Source: Morella rubra (taxonomy: Eukaryota > Streptophyta > Magnoliopsida > Fagales > Myricaceae). Taken from it: a stretch of DNA of 64,000 nucleotides. Of this stretch, positions 21,790 through 35,100 are shown one piece after another. The DNA is taken from NCBI GenBank assembly GCA_003952965.2, contig CM025850.1, positions 22,370,686-22,434,685 of the forward strand, read 5' to 3'. The stretch's first letter is position 1, and each line of letters opens with the position of its first letter. The position numbers and the translations under genes were made by a program. Under the pieces are notes generated by a model. It was not told the DNA's origin. It saw only the letters and a list, made by a program, of their open reading frames with translations, and did not search any database.

Positions 21790-24700
21790 TTAGAAGAGTT
21801 AGTTTGAAATCTCTAAACAGAATTTGGATGATGCCTCAAAATTATACTTTTGATAACCCTGAGGTGAGACTCATCCTCCATTAGATGATACACTAGCATT
21901 AAACTTATCGACATCAGAACATAAAGAGATGGTTGAAGTCTCCTTAGAGTAAGAACCATTTTGTCAGCAAAGTTGCTTATGCCCATTGGTGAAACCACAT
22001 TATGTACATCACAAGCGACAAGAACAATTATCATCTTCCTACTTATTTCAATTAAAAAGTAACTCGCAAAAAAATAGTACTAGATATGTAGAGACGGTAC
22101 AAAATTATTTAACCATGATAAGATTGAAAGGGCTACATTGGACACCTTTCATGAAGCCTAGTTAATATGTGTAGTTTATTATCATCATGTTATGCTCAGT
22201 TGCATCAATACAATCATCCTTGAAGAAATGGGAAGGAGATTCAAGAGCACCTGAGTTGAGGTAATTGTATGGCAAACTCAAATCTTGCATTGTTGAAGGT
22301 ATGGTCAATGGTGTGTATATGGGATCCTTAGGTACTTTTTGACTGGATATTGGCTCGTACACATTTTGATGGAGAAAAACTAATACAAATTCGTAGATCT
22401 ATTGATGATTTAAGTCTCCTCAGGAGCAAAAACTATTTTGTTGGCTAGGTCGCTTTTGGGCATTGTTGAAATCATATTGTCTACATCACAAGTAGCAAAT
22501 ACAATTATCATCTTCCTACTCATTTCCATTAAAAAGTAACCTTCTAAAAATATAGTAGTAGATATAAGTCGAGATAATACAAAATTGTTTAACCAAAATA
22601 GCTTTGAAAATGCTACATTAGACACCTTTCATGAAGCCTAATGCTGTGTCCTTGAGAAAATGTGAAGGTGATTCAAACACACTTGAGTGTTTGGCAAATT
22701 CAAATCTAGAACAAGTATGCAATAGTAAGTGAGTTCCACGGATACTTTTTGACTGAAATTGAATGTACACATTTTGTTGGAGAAAATACCAATCCAAATC
22801 AAAAGATGTGATGGTTCAAGTCTCCTCAGGAGCAAGAACATTTCTTAGCTAGGTTGAGGAAACTTTGTAGCAAAAATTACATCTTCTTAATTTCCATTAG
22901 GTACTTGATACTTTACTAAGATATGAAATAGTACATGATGAGTAGGTATCACCATGTTATTCTTAGTTGCATCAGTATTAACATCCTTGAAGAAATGAGA
23001 AAGTGATTCAAGCACACCTGAGTTGAAGTAATTGTCTAGCAAACTCAAACCTAGCATTGTTTCACCAATGACATGATTGAATGGTACACATTTTGCTTGG
23101 TAGAAAATACCAATCCAAAAACCATATTTTCTATATCACAAACAGCAAACACAATTATCATCTTCCTACTCATTTCCATAAAAAACTATTTCTAAAAAAA
23201 TAGTATAGATATAAGAGAGACAATACAAAATTGTTTAACTAAGATTCTAAATCAAACACCTTTTATGAAGCCTAATTAATCTCATCATATTATGCAGGTG
23301 AGCAAGAACAAACACACCTGAGTTGAGATAACCATGTAGCAAACTCAGGCATTGTTGCTGGTGGTGTGTATGTGAGATCTTCGATACTTTTTGACTGAAG
23401 AAAACACCAATCCAAATCAGAAGATGTACTAATGGTTCAAGCCTCCTCAAAAGCAAGAACCAATTCACTGACTAGGTTGCTTGTGCGCATTGTTGACACC
23501 ATATTCTCTACATTATAAGCAGTAAACACAATTACCGTCTTCCTACTCATTTCAATTAAATAGTAAGCATTAAGAACTTATTCAGTTTTGGTTTTGCCCT
23601 CAATTTAAATATATTTCTTTGGTTATCATTTTGATCACAAGCAGTTCTAGATTTTTCTATGAATTTCATATTGATCCTTCTATCAAATAATTTTACGATG
23701 TGCCAGGTAATAAGTAATAAATTGATGACACATGTTCTACCTAGCGGCATCATGCATGTTGAATAATTGTCATGTCAATTAGGGGACTAATAACACATCC
23801 ATGTCATAACTAAAATATATATAAAATGCTCTATCAAGAAATAAATTAAAAAAATAAGAACAGAATAGAAAAAAGAGTTGGATAATTCTTACAAAATAAA
23901 AGAAAAAATTACATGAAATAAAATAAAATAAAAAACTTACTTCCTGGTGTAGATCGCCAGTGGGGGCTCCATCAATTCGAGGCTTTCCTTTTTTTGGGTA
24001 ATTGTTTAATTTTTCTTCTATACATTTTGTTTTTATTTTTTTTGATTCTTTGAAATTCCATTTTTTATAATTAGTTTTTTCAATAAAGTACAAAGTTTTT
24101 TTTAATCAATTGTCCTATTTTCCTAATGATGCAATGATTCAATGATTGAACATGTGGGTATGAAATAACTAGATGAGACAAGCGTAATAAATTAATTGAC
24201 TAGTACAACACACCGTTAAATATTTGACATGAGTTAGATGGAAGGACCTCTTGTCCTACCTATGATCATACTTAAACCTCAAGAATCAAATTTTTAATTG
24301 AGAAAAAAATTTAGGAATCATAAGTATTTAACCAGTAATACTAAAAACAGTACCTTATAGTTAAGTGAAATGAGCGCTAGCAATGTGAATTCCATGCAAG
24401 TCTGGCATTGTTGCAGGTGTGGCCAATGATATATGTGAGATCATTGGCTTTTTTTTTTTTACTAAAAATTGGATACGCATTTTGTCAAACCATCCAAATA
24501 AAAAAATGCTGATGATTTGAGTCTTCTCACGAGCTACCTAGTGAGATTCCTTACACTCACTGTTTCTCTAGATCACAAGCAACAAACACAAATTATCTTC
24601 CTAGATAGTTAAAGAAAATACAAAATTGTTTAACCGAAGATACGATTGAAAGGGCATATTTATGTTTGTAGTTTATTATCACCATGGTATTCTTCGCTAC

Positions 24701-25104
24701 AAAAAATGAAAAGACCATCTAATGGTGGCATGATGTCCTTGACTACTGTACACTCATTTTGGTCTCTCAAAGTCACCTAATCAAATCATATTGGTTAGGT
24801 CTACTAACACCAAAAGTAAAAATAAAGTGATCCCCAAACCCTCTTATCTACTGTTTAAAGGCCATAACTCTAGAAATTCAAAACACCCAGGTATTACTCA
24901 CACAACAACCAAAACATAGCTAGGTGGGACAGTGCTTCAGTGAAAAACCCTGGTTTTGGAGTTGCAGTTATGTTAGAAACACATATTTTTGGAGGTGCGA
25001 TATCAAAAGCCCCCTTCAGTCTGTGATCGAACAGCATACAGAAACAAAGATATGAACTTATCTATTAATCTACTCCACTATCGAACTACTCATTTGACCA
25101 CCTG
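21790..25104 (-). repeat. Segmental duplication, copy 1 (deletion-rich)
   Basis: About 3.3 kb built of ~470-bp modules and a linker, collinear with 25105-29230. Between anchors at 22162/25272 and 25021/29025 this copy is about 0.9 kb shorter. In stretches I aligned by eye, such as 23556-24110 against 26952-27550, the shared bases match almost perfectly and the differences are short gaps: 12 bp missing at 23800 (present at 27197-27208), 21 bp at about 23870 (27271-27291), 21 bp at about 24248 (27697-27717), and several of 3-5 bp. Confidence 0.85.
22159..22637 (-). repeat. ~470-bp module, type unit
   Basis: One unit of the array, delimited by the repeated words 'cacctttcatgaagcc'. On the - strand it reads 'EMSRKMIIVFATCDVDNMIS', 'PKSDLANKIVFAPEET', then after a stop 'SQKVPKDPIYTPLTIPSTMQ' and 'YLNSGALESPSHFFKD'. 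The same word order recurs, with different breaks, near 21800-22040, 22640-22900, 22950-23270, 23276-23570, 24360-24650 and in copy 2. An ancestral open unit of about 110-115 codons followed by about 100-130 bp of non-coding sequence is implied. No family recognised. Confidence 0.6.
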
Positions 25105-28100
25105 AAAAGAACACATATTTCTAAAAAAATAGTAGTAGATATAAGTATACACTAGCATTAAACTTATCGACATCAGAACATAAAGAGATGGTTGAAGTCT
25201 CCTTAAAATTGTTTAACTAAGATTGGATTGAAAGGGCTAAATCTACATTGGACACCTTTCATGAAGCCTAGTTAATATGTGTAGTTTATTATCATCATGT
25301 TATGCTCAGTTGCATCAATACAATCATCCTTGAAGAAATGGGAAGGAGATTCAAGAGCACCTGAGTTGAGGTAATTGTATGGCAAACTCAAATCTTGCAT
25401 TGTTGAAGGTATGGTCAATGGTGTGTATATGGGATCCTTAGGTACTTTTTGACTGGATATTGGCTCGTACACATTTTGATGGAGAAAAACTAATACAAAT
25501 TCGTAGATCTATTGATGATTTAAGTCTCCTCAGGAGCAAAAACTATTTTGTTGGCTAGGTCGCTTTTGGGCATTGTTGAAATCATATTGTCTACATCACA
25601 AGTAGCAAATACAATTATCATCTTCCTACTCATTTCCATTAAAAAGTAACCTTCTAAAAATATAGTAGTAGATATAAGTCGAGATAATACAAAATTGTTT
25701 AACCAAAATAGCTTTGAAAATGCTACATTAGACACCTTTCATGAAGCTTAATTGATCTGTGTGGTTGAAGTGCTAGTGTCCTTGAGAAAATGTGAAGGTG
25801 ATTCAAACACACTTGAGTTGAGGTTTGGCAAATTCAAATCTAGGATTTTTTACAAGTATGGTCAATGGTAGGTAAGTGAGTTCCACGGATACTTTTTGAC
25901 TGAAGATTGAATGGTACACATTTTGTTGGAGAAAATGATGTATTGATGGTTCAGTCTCCTCAGGAGCAAAACCATTTCTTAGCTAGATTGTTGAAACTAC
26001 ATTCTCTACATCAAAGTAGCTTACCATCTTCTTACTCATTTCCATTAAAACATAAAGTCTCTAAAAAAAAGTACTTGATACTATAGAGACAGTATATAAT
26101 TGTTTAACTAAGATAGTATTAAATAGGTACATGAGTTCATGAGGCCTAATTAATCTCTATGGTATCACCATGTTATTCTTAGTTGCATCAGTATTAACAT
26201 CCTTGAAGAAATGAGAAAGTGATTCAAGCACACCTGAGTTGAAGTAATTGTCTAGCAAACTCAAACCTAGCATTGTTTCAGGTATAGCCAATGACATGTT
26301 TGTGAGATTCTTCGCTACACTCTAATTGGAGATTCGATAGTACACATTTTGCTAAAGTCACCAATCCATATTGGTAGGTCTACTAATGATTCGAAAGGAG
26401 CAAAAACTATTTCACTAGCTAGGTTGCTTGTGTGCAATGTTGAAACCATATTTTCTATATCACAAACAGCAAACACAATTATCATCTTCCTACTCATTTC
26501 CATAAAAAACTATTTCTAAAAAAATAGTAGTAGATATAAGTAGAGACAATACAAAATTGTTTAACTAAGATTGGATTGAAAGGGCTAAATCAAACACCTT
26601 TTATGAAGCCTAATTAATCTATGTGGTTTATTATCATCATATTATGCTCAATTGTATCAATGTGAGCATCCAAAAGAAATGAGGAGATTCAAACACACCT
26701 GAGTTGAGATAACCATGTAGCAAACTCAAATATGGCATTGTTGCAAGCATGGTCAATGGTGTGTATGTGAGATCTTCGAGTACTTTTTGACTGAAGAAAA
26801 CACCAATCCAAATCAGAAGATGTACTAATGGTTCAAGCCTCCTCAAAAGCAAGAACCAATTCACTGACTAGGTTGCTTGTGCGCATTGTTGACACCATAT
26901 TCTCTACATTATAAGCAGTAAACACAATTACCGTCTTCCTACTCATTTCAATTAAATAGTAAGCATTAAGAACTTATTCAGTTTTGGTTTTGCCCTCAAT
27001 TTAAATATATTTCTTTGGTTATCATTTTGATCACAAGCAGTTCTAGATTTTTCTATGAATTTCATATTGATCCTTCTATCAAATAATTTTACGATGTGCC
27101 AGGTAATAAGTAATAAATTGATGACACATGTTCTACCTAGCGGCATCATGCATGTTGAATAATTGTCATGTCAATTAGGGGACTAATAACACATCCAACA
27201 AAAAGCCCATGTCATAACTAAAATATATATAAAATGCTCTATCAAGAAATAAATTAAAAAAATAAGAACAACTAAAATAAATATTATATAAGAATAGAAA
27301 AAAGAGTTGGATAAATTCTTACAAAATAAAAGAAAAAATTACATGAAATAAAATAAAATAAAAAACAACCTTACTTCCTGGTGTAGACACTCGCCAGCGG
27401 TGGGGGCTCCATCAATTCGAGGGGTGGCTTTCCTTTTTTTGGGTAATTGTTTAATTTTTCTTCTATACATTTTGTTTTTATTTTTTTTGATTCTTTGAAA
27501 TTCCATTTTTTATAATTAGTTTTTTCAATAAAGTACAAAGTTTTTTTTAATCCAATTGTCCTATTTTCCTAATGATGTGGCAATGATTCAATGATTGAAC
27601 ATGTGGGTATGAAATAACTAGATGAGACAAGCGTAATAAATTAATTGACTAGTACAACACACCGTTAAATATTTGACATGAGTTAGATGGAAGGACGAAT
27701 TGGATATTTGTAAAAAGCTCTTGTCCTACCTATGATCATACTTAAACCTCAAGAATCAAATTTTTAATTGAGAAAAAAAATTTAGGAATCAAATAAGTAT
27801 TTAACCAACGAAGTAATACTCTAAAAACTAGTACTAGATATAGTTAGCGACATTATAGTTAATCTATGTGATTTATTGTCTCCATATTCATGTTAGCGCT
27901 AGCATTTATGAAGAAAGAGGAAGAAGATTCTAGAATACCTGAGTTGAAGTAACCATGCAAGTCTGGCATTGTTGCAGGTGTGGCCAATGGTATATATGTG
28001 AGATCATTGGCTTTTTTTTTTTTACTAAAAATTGGATTGTACGCATTTTGTTGGAACAAACCATCCAAATAAAAAAATGTACTGATGATTTGAGTCTTCT

Positions 28101-29230
28101 CACGAGCTAGAACCATTTCTCTAGTGAGATTCCTTACACTCACTGTCGAAACCACATTCTCTAGATCACAAGCAACAAACACAAATTACAATCTTCCTAC
28201 TCATTTACAATAATAGATAGTTAAAGAAAATACAAAATTGTTTAACCGAAGATACGATTGAAAGGGCCATATTTATGAAGCCTAATTAATCTATGTAGTT
28301 TATTATCACCATGGTATTCTTAGTTACATCAATGCTAGATCCTTTTGAAAAAATGAAAAGACCATTCAAGCACACTTGTGTTGCAGGTATGGTCAATGGC
28401 ATGTATGTGAGATCCTTGGCTACTTTTTTGACTGGAGATTATGGTGATGTTTGCATCTCAAAATTTTGGTCATCTCAAAGTTTTGGCATAATAATATAAC
28501 TTTAAAATAATCTATTTGTTCCCATCAAATCACCTCTTTATTACAATAAGCATAAGAAAACTTACTCAAATCATCTAACTTCACTTTTTTACTAACACCC
28601 ATAAACCAAAATTTTGACTTGCAAACACTATGCTACCTACACACCAAAAGTAAAAATAAAGTGACCAAAAATCCCCAAACCCTACTTATCTACTGTTTAG
28701 AAAACTAAAACCTGTTATTATTAAATTCTTTTCCATTCCACACCAAAGCCATAACTCTAGAAATTCAAGAACAATCCCAGGTTTTGGAGTTACTTTTCTG
28801 AGTTATTAAATGTTATGGTTTAAATGATCACAACAACCAAAACATAAGCCTTCGCTTTTGAGGTGGGACAGTAAAAAACCTCCCTTGCTGTCAGTCCCAA
28901 GAAAAACCCTAGGTTTTGGAGTTGCTTTTTCTAGTTATTAATGTTAGGGTTTAAATGAAAACACCAACCAAAACATAAGTCGTCACTTTGGAGGTGCGAT
29001 AGTCAAAAGCCCCCTTCCCTCAGTCTGTGATCGACAGAGTCAACAAAAGGAAGAAAGATAAAACATACAGAAACAAAGATATGAACTTATCTAGGGAATG
29101 GGGAAAAAACATTCGCTTTCTTTCCTTCAATCTACTGAAGCCACTATATCGAACAGTTTTCGGCCCACATGAATGGCATGTGACATTCTCCTTACCTGAA
29201 AAGACAAATTTGACACATCATTCTAAATGA
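25105..29230 (-). repeat. Segmental duplication, copy 2 (longer form)
   Basis: About 4.1 kb, direct repeat of 21790-25104. The module at 25269-25747 appears identical to 22159-22637, giving the same 66- and 71-codon frames. It retains the segments missing from copy 1 and the only nearly complete open module (27859-28182). The far end (28775-29020) holds a diverged ~130-bp internal duplication marked by 'aggttttggagttgc'. Confidence 0.85.
27859..28182 (-). CDS. Open module of the ~470-bp array, unknown protein
   Basis: The only unit that stays open over the whole module: 107 codons containing 'VACDLENVVSTVSVRNLTRE', 'STFFYLDGLFQQNAYNPIF', 'YIPLATPATMPDLHGYFNSG' and a stop after INHID. The frame as listed starts at a GTG. 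The ATG used by sister units (MSRK) lies just upstream but is put out of phase by one base, so an authentic start is doubtful. It could be an internal exon. No signal peptide, membrane segment or metal-binding pattern is seen. Function unknown. Confidence 0.3.
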   Translation of the reverse strand: MFVACDLENVVSTVSVRNLTREMVLAREKTQIISTFFYLDGLFQQNAYNPIFSKKKKANDLTYIPLATPATMPDLHGYFNSGILESSSSFFINASANMNMETINHID

Positions 29231-29623
29231 GTCTTTTTTTTTTAATAAAGACAAATCAGTTAATTACATTTTTTTTTATCTACGAATTGCTAGAAGCACC
29301 AAAGGGAGAGCTCAAAAAAGGTCACGTGGGACAGAAACCATGCGACATAATGGCTCTAGTGGGTTGCAGGATGAAATCGCATTGAGAAGCATAGTTTGGA
29401 GGTGAGTTGTAACGAGTTAAATTTTGTGAGAGTATTTGAGAATTATGTAGTAATTTGAGAGGAAAATTTGTAATTACTCTAAAAAATATTCCCCCTCTAT
29501 TATAGTATCAGTTGAACCCAAATACACAAATCGGTTAGACCGGCTAAACTAGTGACTGTGTAAAATGGTTTTTGATTTTAGTTGAACTGATAAGTCCATC
29601 CGATTTTGCATTTTGAACTACCG
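29231..29623. other. Unassigned sequence before the hAT-like element
   Basis: T-run near 29234, otherwise no feature. The part from about 29520 ('cggttagaccggctaaactagt') resembles sequence beyond the hAT element (31078-31160), so the element seems to have inserted into an older repeat. Confidence 0.4.
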
Positions 29624-29631
29624 GTTGACTA

Positions 29632-31069
29632 GGGGTGAACAAGTGTCGGGTCGGTTCAGATCCGGTAGGGTCCACATGGACACATACCGGTTGACCTAAA
29701 CTGACCCGCCAGATCGACCCGAGTGTGCATACTTATTTGAGCCCGCTTGGACCCGATCCGATTGGATTGGTTCGGGTTTAGGCAGGTTAATTCTTGGGTT
29801 GGCTTACTCTTTTCGACTCAAAATTTCCTCCACTAAAATCAACATTGACAAGTTTATTGCATCAAAAAGGAAATGTTCATGTCAACGAGATTCCCTTGGA
29901 TTTGGTTCCCTTTTCTTGCTTAAAATATAACCCTTGGCTAGAGGGAAGAATAGTAACTTCCCATTTAGAACACATATATCTGGTTGAAAATGGAAAAGTT
30001 GCATCCTGTAGCTCTTTCCTTGTCAACAAAGCCATACTAATTATAGCATTGAACCATAAAATTGAAGCAACCCAATAACTAAAGTTAACAAGCAATAAAA
30101 TAATACCCTAATCATAAAATAGTTACCCAAAAAAAGATTATATTTTCTCATAAAAAAAAATAACCAATTACAATCAATGCAAAAGCCTTGTGGCAAATAG
30201 TTTGAGGCTTAGCAAAGTTCAGAGGAAGCCCAGCAAATCAAGCTAAAACCTACTTTGTCGCATTTGAATTGGACAAAATAGCCAATTGAAAAAGAAAAAC
30301 CAGACAAACCAACAATCATGGAAAAGAAAGAGCAGAATTTTTAGTTTTGTGGAATTAACAAGGAAGTCTGATAAATGCACTGTCAGCCCAGATTACCCTA
30401 TTCCTTAAGTCACATTAGGAACGAAACAAAAAAGAACTTCCAAACCCTTGATGCCCGCATGTTTCCACAAACGTCCAAGACCCAGAAACAACTTTCAAAC
30501 CTTTGATGCCTGCATATTTCCACAAACGCCCAAGACCCAGAAACAAATTTCAAACTCTTGATGCTCTCATGTTTGCACAAACACCCAAGACCCAGAAACA
30601 ACTTTCACATCAAGATATTTGAGAAAATCTCCTCCTCTGTTATAAGTTTCTTTTGCTTTTCCTCAGAGAAATCTACTGGAAAAATCATAAAAATTATGTT
30701 TTTTCATACGAAACAGTTTCTAGAGGAGAGAGCACTACTAAAATGAGTCATAGTGGGTGTTTTTCTATCTTTTGTTTCTCACTCATTTGCCTCCTAGAGA
30801 TCTTTGAATCCGGCTAGGAGGAGATAGACGGTGATGGGTTGAGGCTTGAAGGAGGTAGACTCGTAAGGTTTAAGAAATATACAAGAATTTAAGGCAGGTC
30901 GGTTGGGTTGAGGTAAACATGCAATATATCGAGACTCGACCTGAGACGGGCCCAAAATACTCTAAGCCCACCCCCACCCAATCCCGTGTATAACCCAACC
31001 GAATTCGGGTCGATTTCAGTCGGTCTCAGATCAAGCGGTCGGGTCGGATAAGCCATGTATAACCCTATA
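29632..31069. mobile_element. Non-autonomous hAT-like element, 1.4 kb
   Basis: Flanked by a perfect 8-bp direct repeat gttgacta at 29624-29631 and 31070-31077, the target-duplication size of hAT elements. The ends are similar in inverted orientation: 'ggggtgaacaagtg' on the left, and 'tatagggttatacatgg' when the right end is read on the - strand, followed by GGGTCGG-rich subterminal sequence on both sides. No transposase is present; the frame at 29794-30078 has no recognisable domain. The inverted repeats are short and imperfect, so hAT assignment is probable, not certain. Confidence 0.62.
30436..30600. repeat. 55-bp tandem repeat in the hAT-like element
   Basis: Three copies of a 55-bp unit starting 'acttccaaacccttgatgcc' at 30436, 30491 and 30546, followed by a partial fourth. 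Each contains 'cacaaacgcccaagacccag'-like sequence. Confidence 0.88.
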
Positions 31070-31077
31070 GTTGACTA

Positions 31078-32088
31078 GTGTTCATCCGATTGGTTCGACC
31101 GACTAAAACTGAAAGTAACTAAAATTAAGTCCTCACTAGTGGAATTAGTGCTTGTCTAGTTGCTTCAACCGATCAAAATAGAGAGCGACTCATTTTGAGT
31201 TATAGAAAATTCAATGGACTAGTTGGACCAAAACCTAATCCAATTGAGTGAAAAATTTAATTTTTAAAAAATTAGGTCTTCCAATTTTAAATATACTTAA
31301 TATATATATATTTAAAAATATGTGAACCTTGAAAGATATGAAAAAGGCTATTATGGGCTTTCAGACTTTATTTAGAAATAGATTTTATGGACTTTCAAAG
31401 TGTGTTGTTAAGCCAACTTATTGAGTGGGGTTTTTTAAGTTACAAAGAGATACTACATGGATCTCCAAGAATTAAATTCTTGGTAGCGATTTGATCTCTT
31501 AGTTATCTTCATTTGAGGCGACTTTGGCTCTTTGATAATTGATCCTTTTGCTTTGGTAATATCCATTTTGAAAACTTAGTCGAAATATTATAATAATCAA
31601 AACATAGATTGTGAACTAAAGTCAACAATAGTATCAACATTCAAGTAACCAAACTATTGGCTCTTGCTCCAAGAAAATAAAATAATACTATTCATCTAAA
31701 CTGTTTGGAGATATCCCCGACAAGCTTTAAGGTGTTTTACGTGAACATATCGTCTTAGAATTAGATGTAGAAATAGAATGACACAAGAACTTTCAATAGA
31801 CAGTTATCGTGTGTCTGAATACTTCCCCATCATCGTGCTCCACAAATCAAAAGCTCAACAACTAACAAAGGCCACCATAAAATCAAAAGCTCAGTTTACT
31901 TGGTCCAAGCTTCAGTAGTCCAATCAACAATCCCATGCTCATCTCTAATTAAAACATCCCAACTAAAAGCAAGTACTTCTATAAAGCAAATGAAATGATA
32001 CTTAACAAAAGCACTAACAGAGTGATACAAAGACCTCTTACATTGCATACTCAACTTGAGTAAATACCAAATTCACACAGGACCTAAA
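31078..32088. other. ALADIN 3' flank
   Basis: Holds the end of the older repeat that the hAT-like element split and then the 3' UTR side of ALADIN. No gene or element otherwise recognised; the poly-A site was not determined. Confidence 0.4.
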
Positions 32089-32151
32089 CTATGGAACAGC
32101 GTGAGAATGAAACATGAGAGGGTAGGTACAGCAAAACCCGCTGCTCCAACA
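32089..32151 (-). CDS. ALADIN: ALADIN last exon with stop
   Basis: Acceptor GTGCAG. Reads [20 protein letters not shown] and ends in TAG at 32091-32089. Confidence 0.92.
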   Translation of the reverse strand, partial: CWSSGFCCTYPLMFHSHAVP

Positions 32152-35100
32152 CTGCACACGGTAAAGTAATCCAAATTAGCTGATCAGCCAGACCATCAGA
32201 CTCATTGAAAGTATTCCAAACTTAATGTGGTGATACTTCAAACTCAGCTCAAATTCTTTGTGATGAAGTATATTTTGGTACATCAAATATGATTGTGCTT
32301 AGGTGCATGAAAGTCGATCTTCAAGATAAAATAGCGATTTCATAGTTGTTTGATATAGAGAAAAGAAACAAGAAAAGAAAAGCGGTGGTCCAGGTCTTTC
32401 CAAAAACAATAAACCAAACAAAAAAGAAAAATGCCGTGGAAATTACATGGACTTACCACAGAAAGAAGTGGTCCCTGCTTAAACTTGTCGTGAAATGAAA
32501 ATGCTATTGGCTTTGGATATTCTCCAGGTCCTCTAATGAATCCACTGTCCATGCCAAATCAAATATTAAAATATCTAAAATACTGTTCTATTGATTTAAA
32601 TGTATCATACCCAAGAACTTTCATAGATGTGAATAACCTAATTCACTATTAAACCCAGAAAGATTAAAGAAAAGAGCACTGGCAAAGGAACAAAATGGAC
32701 AACTCACATTAATGATGCAGAAACCAGGGGAGTCCTTCTTGTGTCATATAAGGCGATCAGACCCCTGTACAGTTCATTCCCACCTTTATAAGATACAGCC
32801 AATCGCTCACCTGAAGCATCCCAGGCTATCTTTTCGATTCCCTGACTGATTGAAATAAAAGCACCAACAAATTATTTGGTCAACAATGTTATATGGCACA
32901 TTGTATATATCAGAACGCAAACATCTGCTCTCGGAAGTACAATACTGGTAGAACATTCTCCACTAGTTCATAAAAAATGTAACAAACGAAAGAAACTTTC
33001 TTGTAGAACAGTCTCCACAAGTTCTCAATACTGGTAGAACATCCTCCACAAGTTCATAAAAACTGCAAAATGGCATAATCCACATTTACTAAGATCACTG
33101 TTCCTGCTAATTAGGGAAAAGTTCTTTGTTCTTGTTACTAACTTTTAAAAAGAAACATTACCATCATTTAAATAGGGGCAACCTTACTTGTTTAATTTAT
33201 CTCTCTCAACTTGGATGCCATGAAGCGGGCCTTGGAAAGTTTTAGAATAAGGAGGGATTTGCAAATCCTTCAAATTGCATACACCAATGGAAAAAAGAAA
33301 AAAGAAAAAGAAACAGGTTCAAAAGATCTGCATGAAACCCCAAGCTACTCAGGGTCTGGTCAGTACTATAACAAATCTGAATTTGAAAGATGTTTGGATT
33401 CTATGAAAATTAAAGAAAAATACAATGGCCAAATTTGAGGTGGCTAGCCTCCAAAGATAAAACTGAATGCTAGACAATTCTTCTGTTTTTCCATACTTCC
33501 TAATAGGCACATTGTATTTATAGCCACATCAACATGGATTTCTAACCAACTTATTTCACGGGCCTGACCCAACTCAACAGCTAAGCTAAGCAAATTGACA
33601 GTTAAGCTTCTAACAGCCCAATTAACTCAACCTCTTCGTTACATTCCACCCCCCTTCAAGAAACCTTGTCCCCAAGGTTGAGAGTTAGCAGAAAAAATAT
33701 CAAAGTCTAGCTTAGTATGCTCTATCCAGTCAAGAGCGCTGCTTAAAGATAGCAGGCTAGCAATCTTCTAAGCTGAAAAAAAATGACCTCAAAGACTACT
33801 TGGGAGGACCTAATGACCATATGAAGACTTGAGAAGGTTTGTGCATATAGGATGAGTTAGCATGAATGTGTAATTATTTATTGCTGAAACAAATTATTAT
33901 TCCCAATATAAATAACATTAAGGTGTCTAAGGAGGAGAAACTCCTATTATTCCCAATATAAATAACATTAAGGTGTCTAAGGAGGAGAAACTCCTCATAT
34001 GGTGCTCAAGGAAGATAAACCAATTACAAAATGGAATAAAGAAAGAGACCTTGGTTGATTAGTCAATACTGGGTTGTTCTCAAATGTGATTGCTAGGTCA
34101 AGTTTGGAGCATAGGAGTCAAGTAAGCAAATATGATTATCCTTTGCTATTTCAAAATCTCAAACAACAAGCTTTCTCAAGAATGGTTGCAAATTATGAAT
34201 GTGCTATAACCGTTAGCCTTTTCCAATTTCAGTCTTGATTTGTTTATAAGAACGAATGGCAACTTCAAATCTGGGCCCTTGATTCGATATTTTCCAAGAA
34301 TGTTGAAGCGGGTATGTGTAGATTATATGATGTGTTCACAAGCTTATACAAATGCTCTTCTGATGCATGCTTCTCTTATCTAATGGTATATTTATGCACC
34401 TTATTTTATGAGACAGTTATTATCGATGTGGAAGGAAAAACTCAATATTCCAATATATCCAAGAATGATTACATTCCCCTCATATATAGATGATAATACT
34501 CATCTATTTTAGGGATATTTACAACTTACCTAGGAAAGAATCAAAACTACCTAAAATAGAAAGCTATAAAAACGGAAACTCATATCTACGAATTTGATAA
34601 CAGACTACCAAATCCCCTAAAATCATGGGATAAGAAAACATGATCTGTTAGCTGTAGATCTCCTCAATCTTAGCCCCTAACATTGCCGACAGATCATCAA
34701 ATTAAATCTCCCTATAATTCTACACTCCCCCTCAAGCTGGGCGGTAAATATTTATAAACCCCAGCTTGGAACTCAGATTATCAAACACTTTTCTCGGTAG
34801 AGCCTTGGTAAGAATGTCAGCTATTTGAAGGCATTTAGGCACGTACAACATCTTGATTATTCCTTCCTGTATCTTCTCCTTTATGAAATGTCGATCAATT
34901 TCCACATGTTTTGTTCTATCATGATGTACTAGATTTTTGGTAATGTTGATTGCTGATTGATTATCACAAAACATTTTCATAGGTTCTTCATCTGAAATCT
35001 TTAATTCCTTTAGCACCCTTCTTAACCATATTCCCTCACAAATGCCGTGTGCCATTGCCCGGAATTCAGCTTCTGCACTGCTCCTTGACACCACTGATTG

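Noticed and set aside
21790..29230. CRISPR-like or satellite array
   Set aside because: Units are ~470 bp with coding-like content in a plant nuclear genome; there are no short repeats with unique spacers.
29794..30078. hAT transposase
   Set aside because: The 94-codon frame has none of the hAT motifs (BED finger, dimerisation domain).
33211..33438. 75-codon frame in the ALADIN intron
   Set aside because: Low-complexity Lys-rich middle and no recognisable domain.
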